Made by a program: the position numbers and the translations under genes. A DNA stretch of 64,000 bases from an uncultured Roseovarius sp. (GTDB lineage: Bacteria > Pseudomonadota > Alphaproteobacteria > Rhodobacterales > Rhodobacteraceae). The DNA is taken from NCBI GenBank assembly GCA_947497295.1, contig CANMFU010000001.1, forward strand, positions 310,001-374,000, read 5' to 3'. This document shows, piece after piece, positions 1 through 8,900 of the stretch (positions are counted from its first letter, which is position 1; every line of letters begins with the position of its first letter). Under the pieces are notes generated by a model, which saw nothing but the letters and a program-made list of their open reading frames with translations, was not told the DNA's origin and did no database searches.

Positions 1-132
1 CCGCGAGAAAATGGTGTTCTGGAAACCTGCGCCGCGATCCCGATCAAGATGCCGTCGGACAAGCAATGCGCCATCGCGATGAGCGCACTCGGAAAGCTCG
101 AAGAGGAAGGCTTCAGAGAAAGCACAGGTTAA
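1..132 (+). CDS. C-terminal end of an unidentified protein (partial)
   Basis: An open frame enters from the left edge and ends at TAA (130-132), giving the last 43 residues of a protein. The tail is hydrophilic and helical, ending in an acidic stretch (KLEEEGF). Nothing in it identifies a family. Its stop overlaps the stop of the convergent DCD-like gene by a few bases, so the two frames meet tail to tail. I infer it belongs to the same accessory island, because its base composition matches the neighbour. It could also be a decayed fragment. Confidence 0.45.
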   Translation, partial: PRENGVLETCAAIPIKMPSDKQCAIAMSALGKLEEEGFRESTG

Positions 133-893
133 GAGCCGCTCTCATCCAGCTCACGATGGTATTCTCTGATCATTTCCCTGATCTGTTCATCTGTATGGAA
201 GTATTTTCCAACCTCGAAGGCTGTGCCGACGCCCCAAACGAGCAACAGGGCGATTAAAATCTTGCCCCAGTGTTTCTTAAAGAACCGAGACGCCAAACTG
301 TCTAGAATGTCTGGCTCCAGCCTTTCCACCAAACCACTTTTCAGGCTCTCCTCTATCCTCTCTTCCATTTCGGCTGTTTGTAAGAAGGTGCTGGAAAAGT
401 CGCCAACCATGTCCACCAAGATCTTTCTGGCATAGGATTCATGGTCAAATTCTAGCTTTTGAGGGATTTGGCCTCCTTCAGATTCTGCATGTTTGAAGAA
501 CAGAACGCGAAAAAACTCTTCACCGGCATCTAGGCGAATCGGCTTCCTGGAAAAGTTGATTACCAAGCTTCCGATTGGACCAAAGAAATTTGCATCAACC
601 AAGCCTACATCCAAGGCAAGCATGCCTCGCTTTGTGAAGCCACTTCTAAGTGTGACCAACGCCGTTACTGATGGTTCCCTGATCTGGAACTTTTCTTGCG
701 AAATCACCCATGCCAGTCCTCCTGGTTCGAGGGTGTGAATGGTCTTGGGCTTCTGAGGGTCGTAGGTCTTGGTGTCCTCACCCGCCGGAATAATGGAATG
801 GATCCTGAGGTAGTAGCATCCGCCACGGATGTTCTTCGGTTCGACGTTGGCTAGAAGTTCAAGTTCAGTTATCTGGTCGCCAGTGATAAGCAC
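129..893 (-). CDS. Membrane-anchored dCTP deaminase/dUTPase-fold protein
   Basis: A 254-residue protein with a GTG start preceded by AGGAG at 8 nt. Residues about 25-135 carry the beta-rich core of the dCTP deaminase/trimeric dUTPase superfamily: CYYLRIHS resembles the N-terminal SYDLR strand, and TLRSGFTKRG followed by LDVGLVDANFFGPIG resembles the nucleotide-binding R-S and V-D-P segments. The residue matching the catalytic Glu of dCTP deaminase (LEF in the family) falls in VINF here, so deaminase activity is doubtful. A helical linker (about 150-205), one hydrophobic helix (about 209-226) and a charged tail follow, which is not the usual cytosolic layout. It is divergent from a dCMP-deaminase-like gene. 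Role in nucleotide sensing or phage defence is inferred from family and context. Confidence 0.7.
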   Translation of the reverse strand: MLITGDQITELELLANVEPKNIRGGCYYLRIHSIIPAGEDTKTYDPQKPKTIHTLEPGGLAWVISQEKFQIREPSVTALVTLRSGFTKRGMLALDVGLVDANFFGPIGSLVINFSRKPIRLDAGEEFFRVLFFKHAESEGGQIPQKLEFDHESYARKILVDMVGDFSSTFLQTAEMEERIEESLKSGLVERLEPDILDSLASRFFKKHWGKILIALLLVWGVGTAFEVGKYFHTDEQIREMIREYHRELDESGS

Positions 894-903
894 GTGTCAA
901 ACT

Positions 904-913
904 CCTCATGAGG
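904..913. promoter_or_regulatory. Shared palindromic ribosome-binding site for two divergent genes
   Basis: CCTCATGAGG is a perfect 10-bp palindrome in the 29-bp gap between the two start codons. On the minus strand it supplies AGGAG 8 nt before the GTG at 893. On the plus strand it supplies GAGG 9 nt before the ATG at 923. One palindrome therefore supplies the Shine-Dalgarno for both genes. The gap has no room for two promoters, so each promoter must lie inside the opposite gene. Confidence 0.55.
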
Positions 914-922
914 CACCGATAG

Positions 923-1456
923 ATGGATGTTATTCAGTGTGATAGATGGGATGCCCGCTTCTTTGCAATGGCAGACCTTGTAGCCTCATGGAGCGAAGAT
1001 CGAAGCCGACGGGTCGGTTGCGTTGTCGTAGGTGATGCCAATGAGGTAAGATCAACCGGCTACAACGGCCTGCCGAGGGGCGTGAGCGCGGAGCAAGCGA
1101 CACGTCATTCGCGCGAGAATGGTGAAAAGTACCTCTGGTTCGAACACGCTGAGCGTAACGCACTCTACAACATGCTCCGAGCTGGCGTGTCCACTTCGAA
1201 TTGCAGGATGTACTGCAACAGCTTTCCGTGTGCCGACTGCGCGAGGGCCATCGTCCAGTCAGGTATCGGCGAGCTTCGTACCTATGCGCCAGATTTGAAC
1301 GACACAAAGTTCGGAAGGCATTTCAATGTTGCAATTGAAATGTTTTCTGAAGGAGGAGTCATCGTAAAACTTTACTCCCGTGAGGACGAAATGATTGCTA
1401 AAGCTTTCTCCACCCTCGAGGCGACTCGCAATCCGACTGGCGGCTTCTTCAGATAA
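923..1456 (+). CDS. dCMP/cytidine deaminase family protein
   Basis: A 177-residue zinc-dependent deaminase of the ComEB/dCMP deaminase type. The zinc and catalytic motif is H75-A-E77 followed by P102-C-A-D-C106, the canonical HAE...PCxxC pair. The N-terminal region (RVGCVVV, STGYNGLPRG) matches the strand and loop that hold the base and phosphate in dCMP deaminases. The family converts dCMP to dUMP; in phage defence, related enzymes deplete or alter dCTP pools. The gene is divergent from a DCD-fold membrane protein only 29 bp away, so the pair probably acts together. It is convergent with the cytosine methyltransferase. Housekeeping dUMP supply is the alternative, but the island context argues for an accessory role. 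Confidence 0.85.
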   Translation: MDVIQCDRWDARFFAMADLVASWSEDRSRRVGCVVVGDANEVRSTGYNGLPRGVSAEQATRHSRENGEKYLWFEHAERNALYNMLRAGVSTSNCRMYCNSFPCADCARAIVQSGIGELRTYAPDLNDTKFGRHFNVAIEMFSEGGVIVKLYSREDEMIAKAFSTLEATRNPTGGFFR

Positions 1457-1540
1457 GCGTTCCCGCTTCTTCTAGGCGCCCCTACCCTAGAATTGCGTGC
1501 AGACCTTTTGAAGCAACAGTCGCGGTCATCACCTTTCAGA

Positions 1541-3049
1541 TCAGTCAAAAATTGGCAGTAACGCCTCCGCAATCTGCCTCGCAAGAAATGGAGGCACTGC
1601 ATTGCCAACCTGCACGAATTGCTCGGTGCGATTTCCCATGAAGTGATAATTGTCGGGGAAGGTCTGCAACCGTGCGGCCTCGCGCACCGTCAGGCTACGG
1701 CACTGCGTCGGGTCCGGGTGAATGAAGTAGTGCCCGTCCTTCGAAATGTGGCTCGTTACCGTCGAAGCCGGGGCGTTGCCAACTTGGACTCGAAACCGGT
1801 CGTTGAACTTGCCCGTTTTCCAGTTCTTGTGGTTCGGCGCCAGGATGTCTGGAAACTGGTGCGCACGCGGGCTCAGGCCCTCGGCCTTCGCGAAACACGC
1901 GGCGTAGAGGTAGCGGGCAAGATCGGATGGCATATGGCCGCGGGTTTCATGACCCGAGACGCCGATGAGCTTCGGGTCGTCCAGAAACGCAGCGAGTCCC
2001 GGCTGCAGCTTCCTCGAAAGAGGTTTTCTTGCTTTGCTCGCGCGACCCAAAGGCGAAGTCGCTAGAAGTCGTTCCTCGACCCGATCCAGCTCGTTCAGAA
2101 AGCTGCCAAAGTTATCGCCCGGATAATCCCGGACGATCTTGCCCACAGACTCCATCGCGTCGACCACCGCGTCGTACCAAGCGTGCTCGTCATCGCGTCT
2201 GCTCAACCCGCTTCGTAGCCTCGGCAGGCCTGTCAACATGTCCCTGACCGGAACCAAGGCGTTTTGCTGGTGAAGTTTCGGAACGAAGTCTCCGGCGATA
2301 TCCGACCTGATGCCGACGATGATAACCCTGTGCCGCGCCTGCGGTACGCCATGAGCTTCCGCACGAATGACGAAATCCTTGGGTTCCGTATGATCGCCCG
2401 GTTGGATGTTGGCCGACAAGGCGATGAGCTTGTAACCCGGGCCAGCATGTTCGAGATCAGATATGACCTGCTCGAAGATGGCCAACCCTTCGACGGATGA
2501 GGACAGCATGCCCTTGACGTTCTCCATCACGAACACGGCGGGGCTCATCTCTCTCAGAACTCGACAATACTCGCGATAAAGGAAGTGGCGGTCGTCATTC
2601 TTCGGTTTGTAGTCCTTGATTCCGGCGTTTCTAGATCGGCCCGCAAGGGAGTAGGCTTGGCAGGGAGGGCCGCCAATCAGAAGAGTGCGATCACCGGCCA
2701 ATCGCCTTGTCGCAGAAATCCTCTCGGAGAGTAGCGACGCAGCCTCTGGTTTCCCGAGCTCTGCGCATAGAGCCTCGTTTTCGGCAGCTTTCCATTGCCG
2801 AGGGTATAGTTCTTTCCAATCCGGGCATTCGTGCTTCCCGGCAATCCATGAATAGTATTCCTGTGGGTATTCATCGAATTGGCGCAAGAATGCACGAAGT
2901 CTCAGTGTCTTATGCGCAGCAGGATCCTTTTCGATCGAAACGGCGATTGCATAGGCGCGTGATCCATCGCTCCTTCTGCAGGAGGAGAATCCTTCCCCAA
3001 GGCCTCCCGGGCCTGAAAACAGATCAACGATTTGAACGGGCTTCGACAC
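1541..3049 (-). CDS. DNA (cytosine-5-)-methyltransferase
   Basis: A C5 cytosine methyltransferase of 502 residues. Motif I is VDLFSGPGGLGEGF (residues 8-21), which binds S-adenosylmethionine. Motif IV is GGPPCQAYS with the catalytic cysteine near residue 130, and motif VI is MENVKG near 175. Motif VIII (QARHRVIIVG) and motif X (VQVGNAVPP) follow, so the enzyme looks complete. I chose the GTG at 3049 because AGGAGA lies upstream and motif I follows at once; the open frame continues further upstream only as antisense of vsr. It is divergent from vsr with 57 bp between starts. The Vsr partner suggests methylation of a Dcm-like site. No cognate restriction endonuclease is seen here. Target specificity cannot be read from the sequence. 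Confidence 0.93.
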   Translation of the reverse strand: MSKPVQIVDLFSGPGGLGEGFSSCRRSDGSRAYAIAVSIEKDPAAHKTLRLRAFLRQFDEYPQEYYSWIAGKHECPDWKELYPRQWKAAENEALCAELGKPEAASLLSERISATRRLAGDRTLLIGGPPCQAYSLAGRSRNAGIKDYKPKNDDRHFLYREYCRVLREMSPAVFVMENVKGMLSSSVEGLAIFEQVISDLEHAGPGYKLIALSANIQPGDHTEPKDFVIRAEAHGVPQARHRVIIVGIRSDIAGDFVPKLHQQNALVPVRDMLTGLPRLRSGLSRRDDEHAWYDAVVDAMESVGKIVRDYPGDNFGSFLNELDRVEERLLATSPLGRASKARKPLSRKLQPGLAAFLDDPKLIGVSGHETRGHMPSDLARYLYAACFAKAEGLSPRAHQFPDILAPNHKNWKTGKFNDRFRVQVGNAPASTVTSHISKDGHYFIHPDPTQCRSLTVREAARLQTFPDNYHFMGNRTEQFVQVGNAVPPFLARQIAEALLPIFD

Positions 3050-3106
3050 ATCAATTCTCCTGCCTCTCCTCTTCCCAGGTTTTCGCAGACATGGCAAGGA
3101 GATGAG

Positions 3107-3535
3107 ATGGTGGACATCGTCGATGCCGAAACCCGATCGCGGATGATGCGCAGCATCCGTGGAAAGGACACGAAGCCGGAGCTCTTGCTGCGGCGTGCTC
3201 TGCATGCGCGCGGATTCCGATATCGGCTGCACCGGAAGGGTCTTCCGGGTCGTCCTGACCTCGTGTTTCCCAAGTATAGAGCTGCCGTCTTCGTTCACGG
3301 CTGCTTCTGGCACCGTCACCCGGGATGCCCGAAGGCCACTACCCCCGCGACGCGTGAGGACTTCTGGCAGAACAAGTTCGCCGAGAACAGCGCGCGAGAT
3401 CGGCGGAACATCGATCAGCTGCAGTCGGCAGGTTGGCGGGTCCTTGTCGTGTGGGAGTGCGAGCTTGCGCGCGAAGCGTTGGTTCCGACTGTGCAGCACG
3501 TTTCGGATTGGCTGATGGAGCATCCGAACGCATAG
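3107..3535 (+). CDS. vsr: Very-short-patch repair endonuclease Vsr
   Basis: A 142-residue Vsr nicking endonuclease, which cuts at T:G mismatches formed when 5-methylcytosine deaminates and so guards methylated sites. The ATG at 3107 follows AAGGAG and places the motifs at the same positions as in E. coli Vsr: E25 (TKPE), D51 (GRPDLVF), H64 and H69 (FVHGCFWHRH), plus zinc ligands C66 and H71. Two in-frame upstream ATGs (3032, 3091) lack this fit. The divergent partner is the C5 methyltransferase. The pair is a standard module that travels with genomic islands. Confidence 0.95.
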   Translation: MVDIVDAETRSRMMRSIRGKDTKPELLLRRALHARGFRYRLHRKGLPGRPDLVFPKYRAAVFVHGCFWHRHPGCPKATTPATREDFWQNKFAENSARDRRNIDQLQSAGWRVLVVWECELAREALVPTVQHVSDWLMEHPNA

Positions 3536-3800
3536 CGGTCGGCTGGGCTGACGCCGTTTGTGACTGTCGCATTCTGGAAAATCAGGCTGTCCTGATCGAA
3601 GACGTTTGCGTCAAAACTCCCCTCGGAAAAGTGGGACACAAATCCGGAAAAATCCAATAAACATGGTGAAAGAAAAAAGTCCCACCAGCCCGTAACTTAC
3701 TGCAATAAAAACGACAAGTTATGCCGCCCCCGGGCACCATTTCTTCGGCTAACACATTGTTAAAACTCCGGCTTTTAACTTGAGCTAGGAGCCGTAGACC

Positions 3801-4253
3801 ATGTCGGAGACCATTTCGCCCACGTTCACCTTCGTAAAAGACGGGGTGTTCTACTTCAGCCGTCGCATCCCCAGAGAGTTGCTTCGCCACTATTCGTCCC
3901 CTCGTATCGCCTTTTCTCTGCGCACGAGGTCCGCAAGGGTAGCTGAGGCGAGAGCCAGAAAGGCTGCTGACCAACTGGATGACTACTGGTTCGCCTTGCG
4001 GTCTCAGGACGCTGAACTGCCGGGAAAGCACATGCTTCGGTTCGGCACCTCAGGGCCGAGTGAACTTGGCACTGCCACACCTGCCACCTCATCAGCATTT
4101 GTCCTTTTGTCAGAGGCCGTGGAAATTTACTTGCAGCAAAAGGGGAAGGGTCGCCCAGCCACCTTCCGTCGGGCTGCTGAAAGGACGTGTGGTTATGACA
4201 TGGGTCGCCTTGCTGTTTGCGCTTTGGTCGGATCAGTGGTGCTCATGATCTGA
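3801..4253 (+). pseudogene. Truncated site-specific tyrosine recombinase, N-terminal part only
   Basis: The first about 130 residues resemble the N-terminal and SAM-like arm domains of phage-type integrases of alphaproteobacteria: an F-x-R-R-I-P arm, a sequence recalling LRTRSARVAEARARKAA, then a KGKGRPATFRRAAERT start of the core-binding domain. Homology stops near 4195, after ERTCGY. The frame then runs through unrelated sequence to TGA at 4251. The catalytic domain with its R...H-x-x-R...Y residues is missing, so the protein cannot recombine DNA. It lies between the methyltransferase/Vsr island and core-like efflux genes, and probably marks the island's original integrase and right end. 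Confidence 0.7.
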
Positions 4254-4590
4254 GGCCCACCGCTTGGATTTGCGCCTTGGTCACCAGCTCTGCGGCCAGG
4301 AGTGCATCGATCTGGCCGGGTGTGATGTGGCGGCAAAGAGGGTGCTTGTCCGTGACCCAATTGGCCAAGCCTGCGAGCATCTGGGCTTCCTTCGCCTTCG
4401 CTTCATCTCGGCCCTTGGCGATGTCTTCGACATAGGCGCGCCAGCGCCCGGACCTGCGAGCGGCGATTTGCGGTATAATCTCCGGCACCAGGGCGAAGCG
4501 ATGGGTTTGCGGCTGTCTTTCAGATGCCCAGCTTGGACAGTGCCTGAACGCCGCACGCGGAGGCGGTATTGCAAAGCGGTCCGCGTGTGG
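4254..4590. other. Scar region with a possible gene remnant
   Basis: No intact gene is evident. On the minus strand a frame ending at 4243 reads as protein-like sequence for about 90 residues (LVPEIIPQIAARRSGRW, then an alanine/lysine-rich helix and DKHPLCRHITPGQIDALLAAEL), but it has no convincing start and no family I recognise. I take it as the 3' remnant of a gene cut by the event that truncated the recombinase. Confidence is low. Confidence 0.3.
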
Positions 4591-4607
4591 TAGTAATCGA
4601 TCACTAT
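4591..4607. promoter_or_regulatory. Putative TetR operator upstream of the RND pump
   Basis: TAGTAATCGATCACTAT is a near-perfect inverted repeat centred on ATCGAT. It is almost identical to the perfect palindrome at 12976-12993 in front of the tetR gene. It ends 24 bp before the GTG of the adaptor gene, where a repressor would block the promoter or early transcription. Confidence 0.6.
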
Positions 4608-4631
4608 CTTTTGGGTAACAGGGAGACTTGA

Positions 4632-5930
4632 GTGAAAATTTCTCGCGGATTGCGTTTACTTCCTCCGGTCGCGCTTGGCATTGCAGTGGCGGCCTGGCTG
4701 ATCTCAACGGCAGAGCCGCCTGCGCGGGTCGATGCCGCTGAGCGCAGCGTCGTCGCCCGCGTGATCCCGGCAGAGGCTGCACCGGTGCGCACCGTCGTGC
4801 GCGGCTATGGTAACGTTCGCGCCGCCCGCAATTGGGAGGCTGTTTCCGAAATCGCCGGCGCGGTTGTCTGGCGCAATCCGCAGTTGGAGACCGGCAATGT
4901 CATCGGCAAGGGGACCCGTGTCTTGCAGATCGATCCGACGGCTTATGAACTGGCCGTGGCGCAGGCCAATGCAGATCTGGCGGTGCTTGAAGCCGATCTC
5001 GCGCAGCTGGATCTGGATGAGGCAAACACTGGCCGCATTCTGGCGCTGGAGCAGGACCGTCTGGATCTGGCAGAGACCGAACTGGAGCGGGTCCGCGATC
5101 TGGTCGCGCGGGGTGTTACCTCGGAGGCCGCGCTTGACGTTCAGCTGCGCGCGACCCTGCAGGTGCGCCGCAGCGCTCAGGAATTGCGCAATGCGCTGGA
5201 CCTGATTCCCAGCCGTCGCGCCCGGCTGGATGCCCAAATGACCCGCACGCGGACGGTTATGGCCCGCGCCAAGCGGGATTTGGACAAGGCCGACATCGTG
5301 GCCCCGTTCGATCTGCGCATTGAGGCTGTTCATGTTGAGCGGCATCAGTTTGTCGCGGCGGGGCAACCCTTGGTCAGCGCCGACGATATAGGGCAGGCGG
5401 AGATTACGGCGCAGATTCCAATATTGTCGTTTCGGCGTTTGATGGGCGGGGACCGCGATCTGCAAGGATTCAAGGATATGTCAGACCGGCTCGGTCAGGT
5501 GTCCGCCCAGATCCGCCTTGTGCAAGACCCGTCGCAAACCTGGCAGGGTCGGCTGGCGCGGGTGGAAAGCGCGCTGGACCCTCAGGCGCGGTCGGTCCCG
5601 GCTGTCATCATTGTCGACGATCCCTATGCCGGTGCCAATCCGCCCATGCAGCTGGCCTTGGTTCCCAACATGTTTGTCGAGCTGGTTCTTACCGGCCCCT
5701 CAATTGCGACAAGCGTGACGATTCCCGACAGCGCGGTGCATGAAGATGATCTGGTGTACCTACGCAATGCCGACGGAAGGCTTGAGCTGCGCCAAGTCTC
5801 TGTCGACTGGCGGCAGGGCGGCCAGGCTATTCTGACGGATGGTCTGACGCCCGGCGAACAGGTCATTCTCGACGATCTGGTGCCTGCCATTCCGGGCATG
5901 ATGGTGATCCCGGCGGAGGGCGCAGAATGA
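4632..5930 (+). CDS. RND efflux periplasmic adaptor (HlyD/AcrA family)
   Basis: A 432-residue membrane-fusion protein linking an inner-membrane RND pump to an outer-membrane channel. The N-terminus has a hydrophobic segment (about 10-28). The biotinyl-lipoyl-like half motif around GAVVWRNPQLETGNVI is followed by a long helical hairpin (about 95-200, rich in Leu, Glu, Arg and Gln) and a second lipoyl half near DIVAPFDLRIEAVHV. A beta-barrel domain follows. The GTG at 4632 has GGGAGA upstream. The last codons overlap the pump gene by 4 bp (ATGA), so the two are translationally coupled. A TetR operator lies just upstream. No outer-membrane channel gene is adjacent. Substrate unknown. Confidence 0.9.
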   Translation: MKISRGLRLLPPVALGIAVAAWLISTAEPPARVDAAERSVVARVIPAEAAPVRTVVRGYGNVRAARNWEAVSEIAGAVVWRNPQLETGNVIGKGTRVLQIDPTAYELAVAQANADLAVLEADLAQLDLDEANTGRILALEQDRLDLAETELERVRDLVARGVTSEAALDVQLRATLQVRRSAQELRNALDLIPSRRARLDAQMTRTRTVMARAKRDLDKADIVAPFDLRIEAVHVERHQFVAAGQPLVSADDIGQAEITAQIPILSFRRLMGGDRDLQGFKDMSDRLGQVSAQIRLVQDPSQTWQGRLARVESALDPQARSVPAVIIVDDPYAGANPPMQLALVPNMFVELVLTGPSIATSVTIPDSAVHEDDLVYLRNADGRLELRQVSVDWRQGGQAILTDGLTPGEQVILDDLVPAIPGMMVIPAEGAE

Positions 5931-8900
5931 TCCGTTGGTTCGCGGCCCATCCCACCGCGGCCAACCTGCTGCTGGTGCTGATCCTCGCTGTCGGCGCTAT
6001 GGCCGCGCCGACGCTTAAACGCGAGACGTTTCCGGACTTCCGGCCCGTCGAGGCCGAAATTCGCGTGGAGTATCGCGGCGCCACGGCAGAAGAGGTCGAA
6101 GACGCCATTTGCAGGCGCATCTGGGACGCGGTCGAGAGCGTCGAGAACCTGGACGAGCTGAGCTGCACTGCACAGAACAACATTGCTCGCGCGACTGCCA
6201 AAATGCTGCCTTCGGGCGAAAGTTCACGGTTTATCAACGATCTGCGCACCGAAGTTACCGCAATAGATGACTTCCCGGCTGCGGCTGATCCCGCAGTTGT
6301 GCGCGAGCTGCACCGCACAGATATCGTCACTTCGATCGCCGTGGCAGGCGATCTGCCTGCGGCACATCTGGAACGTTATGCGGCAGAGTTGCAGGACAGG
6401 GTTTCGGCCCTGCCGGGGGTGGCCAAGGTCACTCTGTCGGGGTTCGGTGTGCGCCAGTTCCGCATCACCGTGCCTCGCGCAGTAATGGAGCAACACGGTC
6501 TGACAGTGTCTGGCCTTGCCGCGCAGATTGGCGCCCAAAGTGTTGACCGTCCGCTGGGCAGTCTGGACACCGAAGAGCGCGAGATCAGCCTGCGTTTCAC
6601 CGATGAGAGGCGCAGCGCTGCGGGCCTGGCCGCGCTGGTCGTTCTGTCAAAGCCGAACGGCGCCGAGCTGACGTTGGGACAGATCGCAACCATCTCCGAG
6701 CGCTACACCCCCGACGAGGAACTTGCCTATCTGGACGGCCAGCGGGCGGTGTTCTTGCAAGTGGACAAGGCGCTGAGCGCGGATGCGTTGACGGTGTTCG
6801 ACCATGTCGATGATCTGGTCGCGGCTGAAGACGCTGTTCTGCCCGATACCTTGCGCGTCGAAATCGCCCGTGACATGACCAGCATCGTGCGCGAGCGGCT
6901 GGCGATGTTGGTGCAGAATGGCGCAATCGGGCTGCTTCTGGTCATCGCGGTGATGAGCATGTTCTTCCGCCCCGGTTTTGCAATCTGGGCTGCGATGGGT
7001 CTGCCTGTGGCGTTTCTGGGTGCATTCGCGGCTATGGCCCTTCAAGGTCTGTCGCTGAACATGATGACGCTAGTGGCACTTTTGATGGCCATCGGCATCG
7101 TTATGGACGATTCCATCGTCATTACGGATGCCATTGCCGAGGCACATTCGGACGGTGCGTCGCGGATGGACGCGGCAATAAAAGGGACGCTGGCCGTCAT
7201 GCCGGGGGTTCTGTCATCCTTTGCCACCACCATCGCCGTCTTTGGTCCGCTGGCATTTTTGGCCGGGGAACTGGGCGCGGTGCTGGAAGTCGTGCCGCTG
7301 GTGCTGATCGCGGCCCTTGCCGCCAGTCTGGCCGAGGCGTTCCTGGTTTTGCCGCACCATCTGAGGCACGGCTTGAAAGGCGCGGACAAACCGCCCTCAC
7401 GGCTGCGTGCCGGCTTTGATCGCGGCTTCGACAGGTTCCGCGAAAAACGGATCGGGGGCATGGTGGACCGCGCCATTCGCTGGCGCTATCTGGTCACCGG
7501 CATGACCATTGCGGCGCTGATCGTGACGGCGGGCCTGATGGGCGGCGGCTACCTCAAGCGCGAGGCGATCCCGGCGATGGACGGCGACGTCATCGAGGCG
7601 CGCATCCTGATGCCGCAGGGCACGCCGCTGGGCCGCACGCGCGAGGTGGCCGACGGCGTGATTGCCGCGCTGATGCGCACAAATGCCGGCTTCGCACCGG
7701 ATCAGCCGAACGGTGCGGCGCTGGTGAAAACGGTGCAGCTGCGGTTCAATCACAACGCTACCGCAGGCGAATCCGGCCCGCATGTGGCCACGATCAGCGC
7801 CGATCTGTTGGGCGCGGAAACGCGCACCGTTACGCTGGACCAGATTGTGACGCGCTGGCGCACAGAGTTCGGCGACGTGCCCGGCGCGTTGGCGATCCTG
7901 CTGACAGAACCGGGCATCGGGCCGCAGGGTATTGCCATCGAAATTCGCTTGTCTGGCCCGGATCTGGATATACTGGCGCGCGCCGCCGATGCGCTTCAGA
8001 CCGAAGCCGAATCCTATGCCGGGGTGTTCAACGCAATCCACGACCTGCGGCCCGGCAAGCCCGAATTGCGCCTGCGTCTGGCCGAGGGTGCGACCGCGCT
8101 GGGCCTGACCTCGCGGGACGTGGCAGACCAGCTTGGCACCGCGTTTCTGGGGCGCGTCATCACAACGGTCCAGAGCGGTGACATCAGCCATGAAATCCAG
8201 CTGGAGCAATCGGGCGACGACCGCGATTCCCGCGAGGATCTGAGAGATTTCAGCATCACTTTGCCGGGCGGAAAACAGGTGCCACTGTTGACGGTCGTCC
8301 GAATTGACGAGGCGCGCGGCTGGTCGGGCATCACTCATGTGGACGGCCAGCGCACGGTGACCGTGCAGGCCGATGTCGACACCCGTATCGGCAACGCCGA
8401 TGCGATCGTGGCGGAGTTGCAGACCAGTTTTCTGCCGAACCTTGCCGCCGCGACGCCGGGCCTGAGCTTTGATGTCGGCGGCCAAAGCGCGAATTCGGCT
8501 GAAACGGTCGCTTCGATTCTGCGCGGCTTCCTGATCGGGCTGGTGGGCATCTATGTGGTGCTGTCTTTCCAGTTTCGCAGCTATGTAGAGCCTGTGATCG
8601 TGATGATGGCCATTCCGCTGGCATTCATCGGCGTTATTCTGGGCCACCTAATCATGGGCTACAACATTTCGATGCCCTCCCTGATCGGGGCGGCGTCATT
8701 GGCGGGGATCGTGGTCAATAACTCGATCCTGCTGGTGCAGGTGATCAAGCGCCACACCGCCGAAGGGATGAACATCGCACGCGCCGCCGGACAGGCCAGC
8801 CGTGAGCGGTTTCGCCCGATCCTGATGTCAGTCTCGACCACGATAATGGGCCTTGCCCCGTTGCTGCTGGAGCGTAGCACGCAGGCGCAATCCCTGAAGC

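Noticed and set aside
3050..3523. Upstream extension of the cytosine methyltransferase frame to 660 residues
   Set aside because: The extra part is the antisense of vsr and has no methyltransferase similarity. The GTG at 3049 has a ribosome site and is followed at once by motif I.
7397..8647. Long minus frame of 416 codons
   Set aside because: It is antisense to the RND pump and rich in His, Arg and Gln as expected for a shadow frame in G+C-rich DNA.
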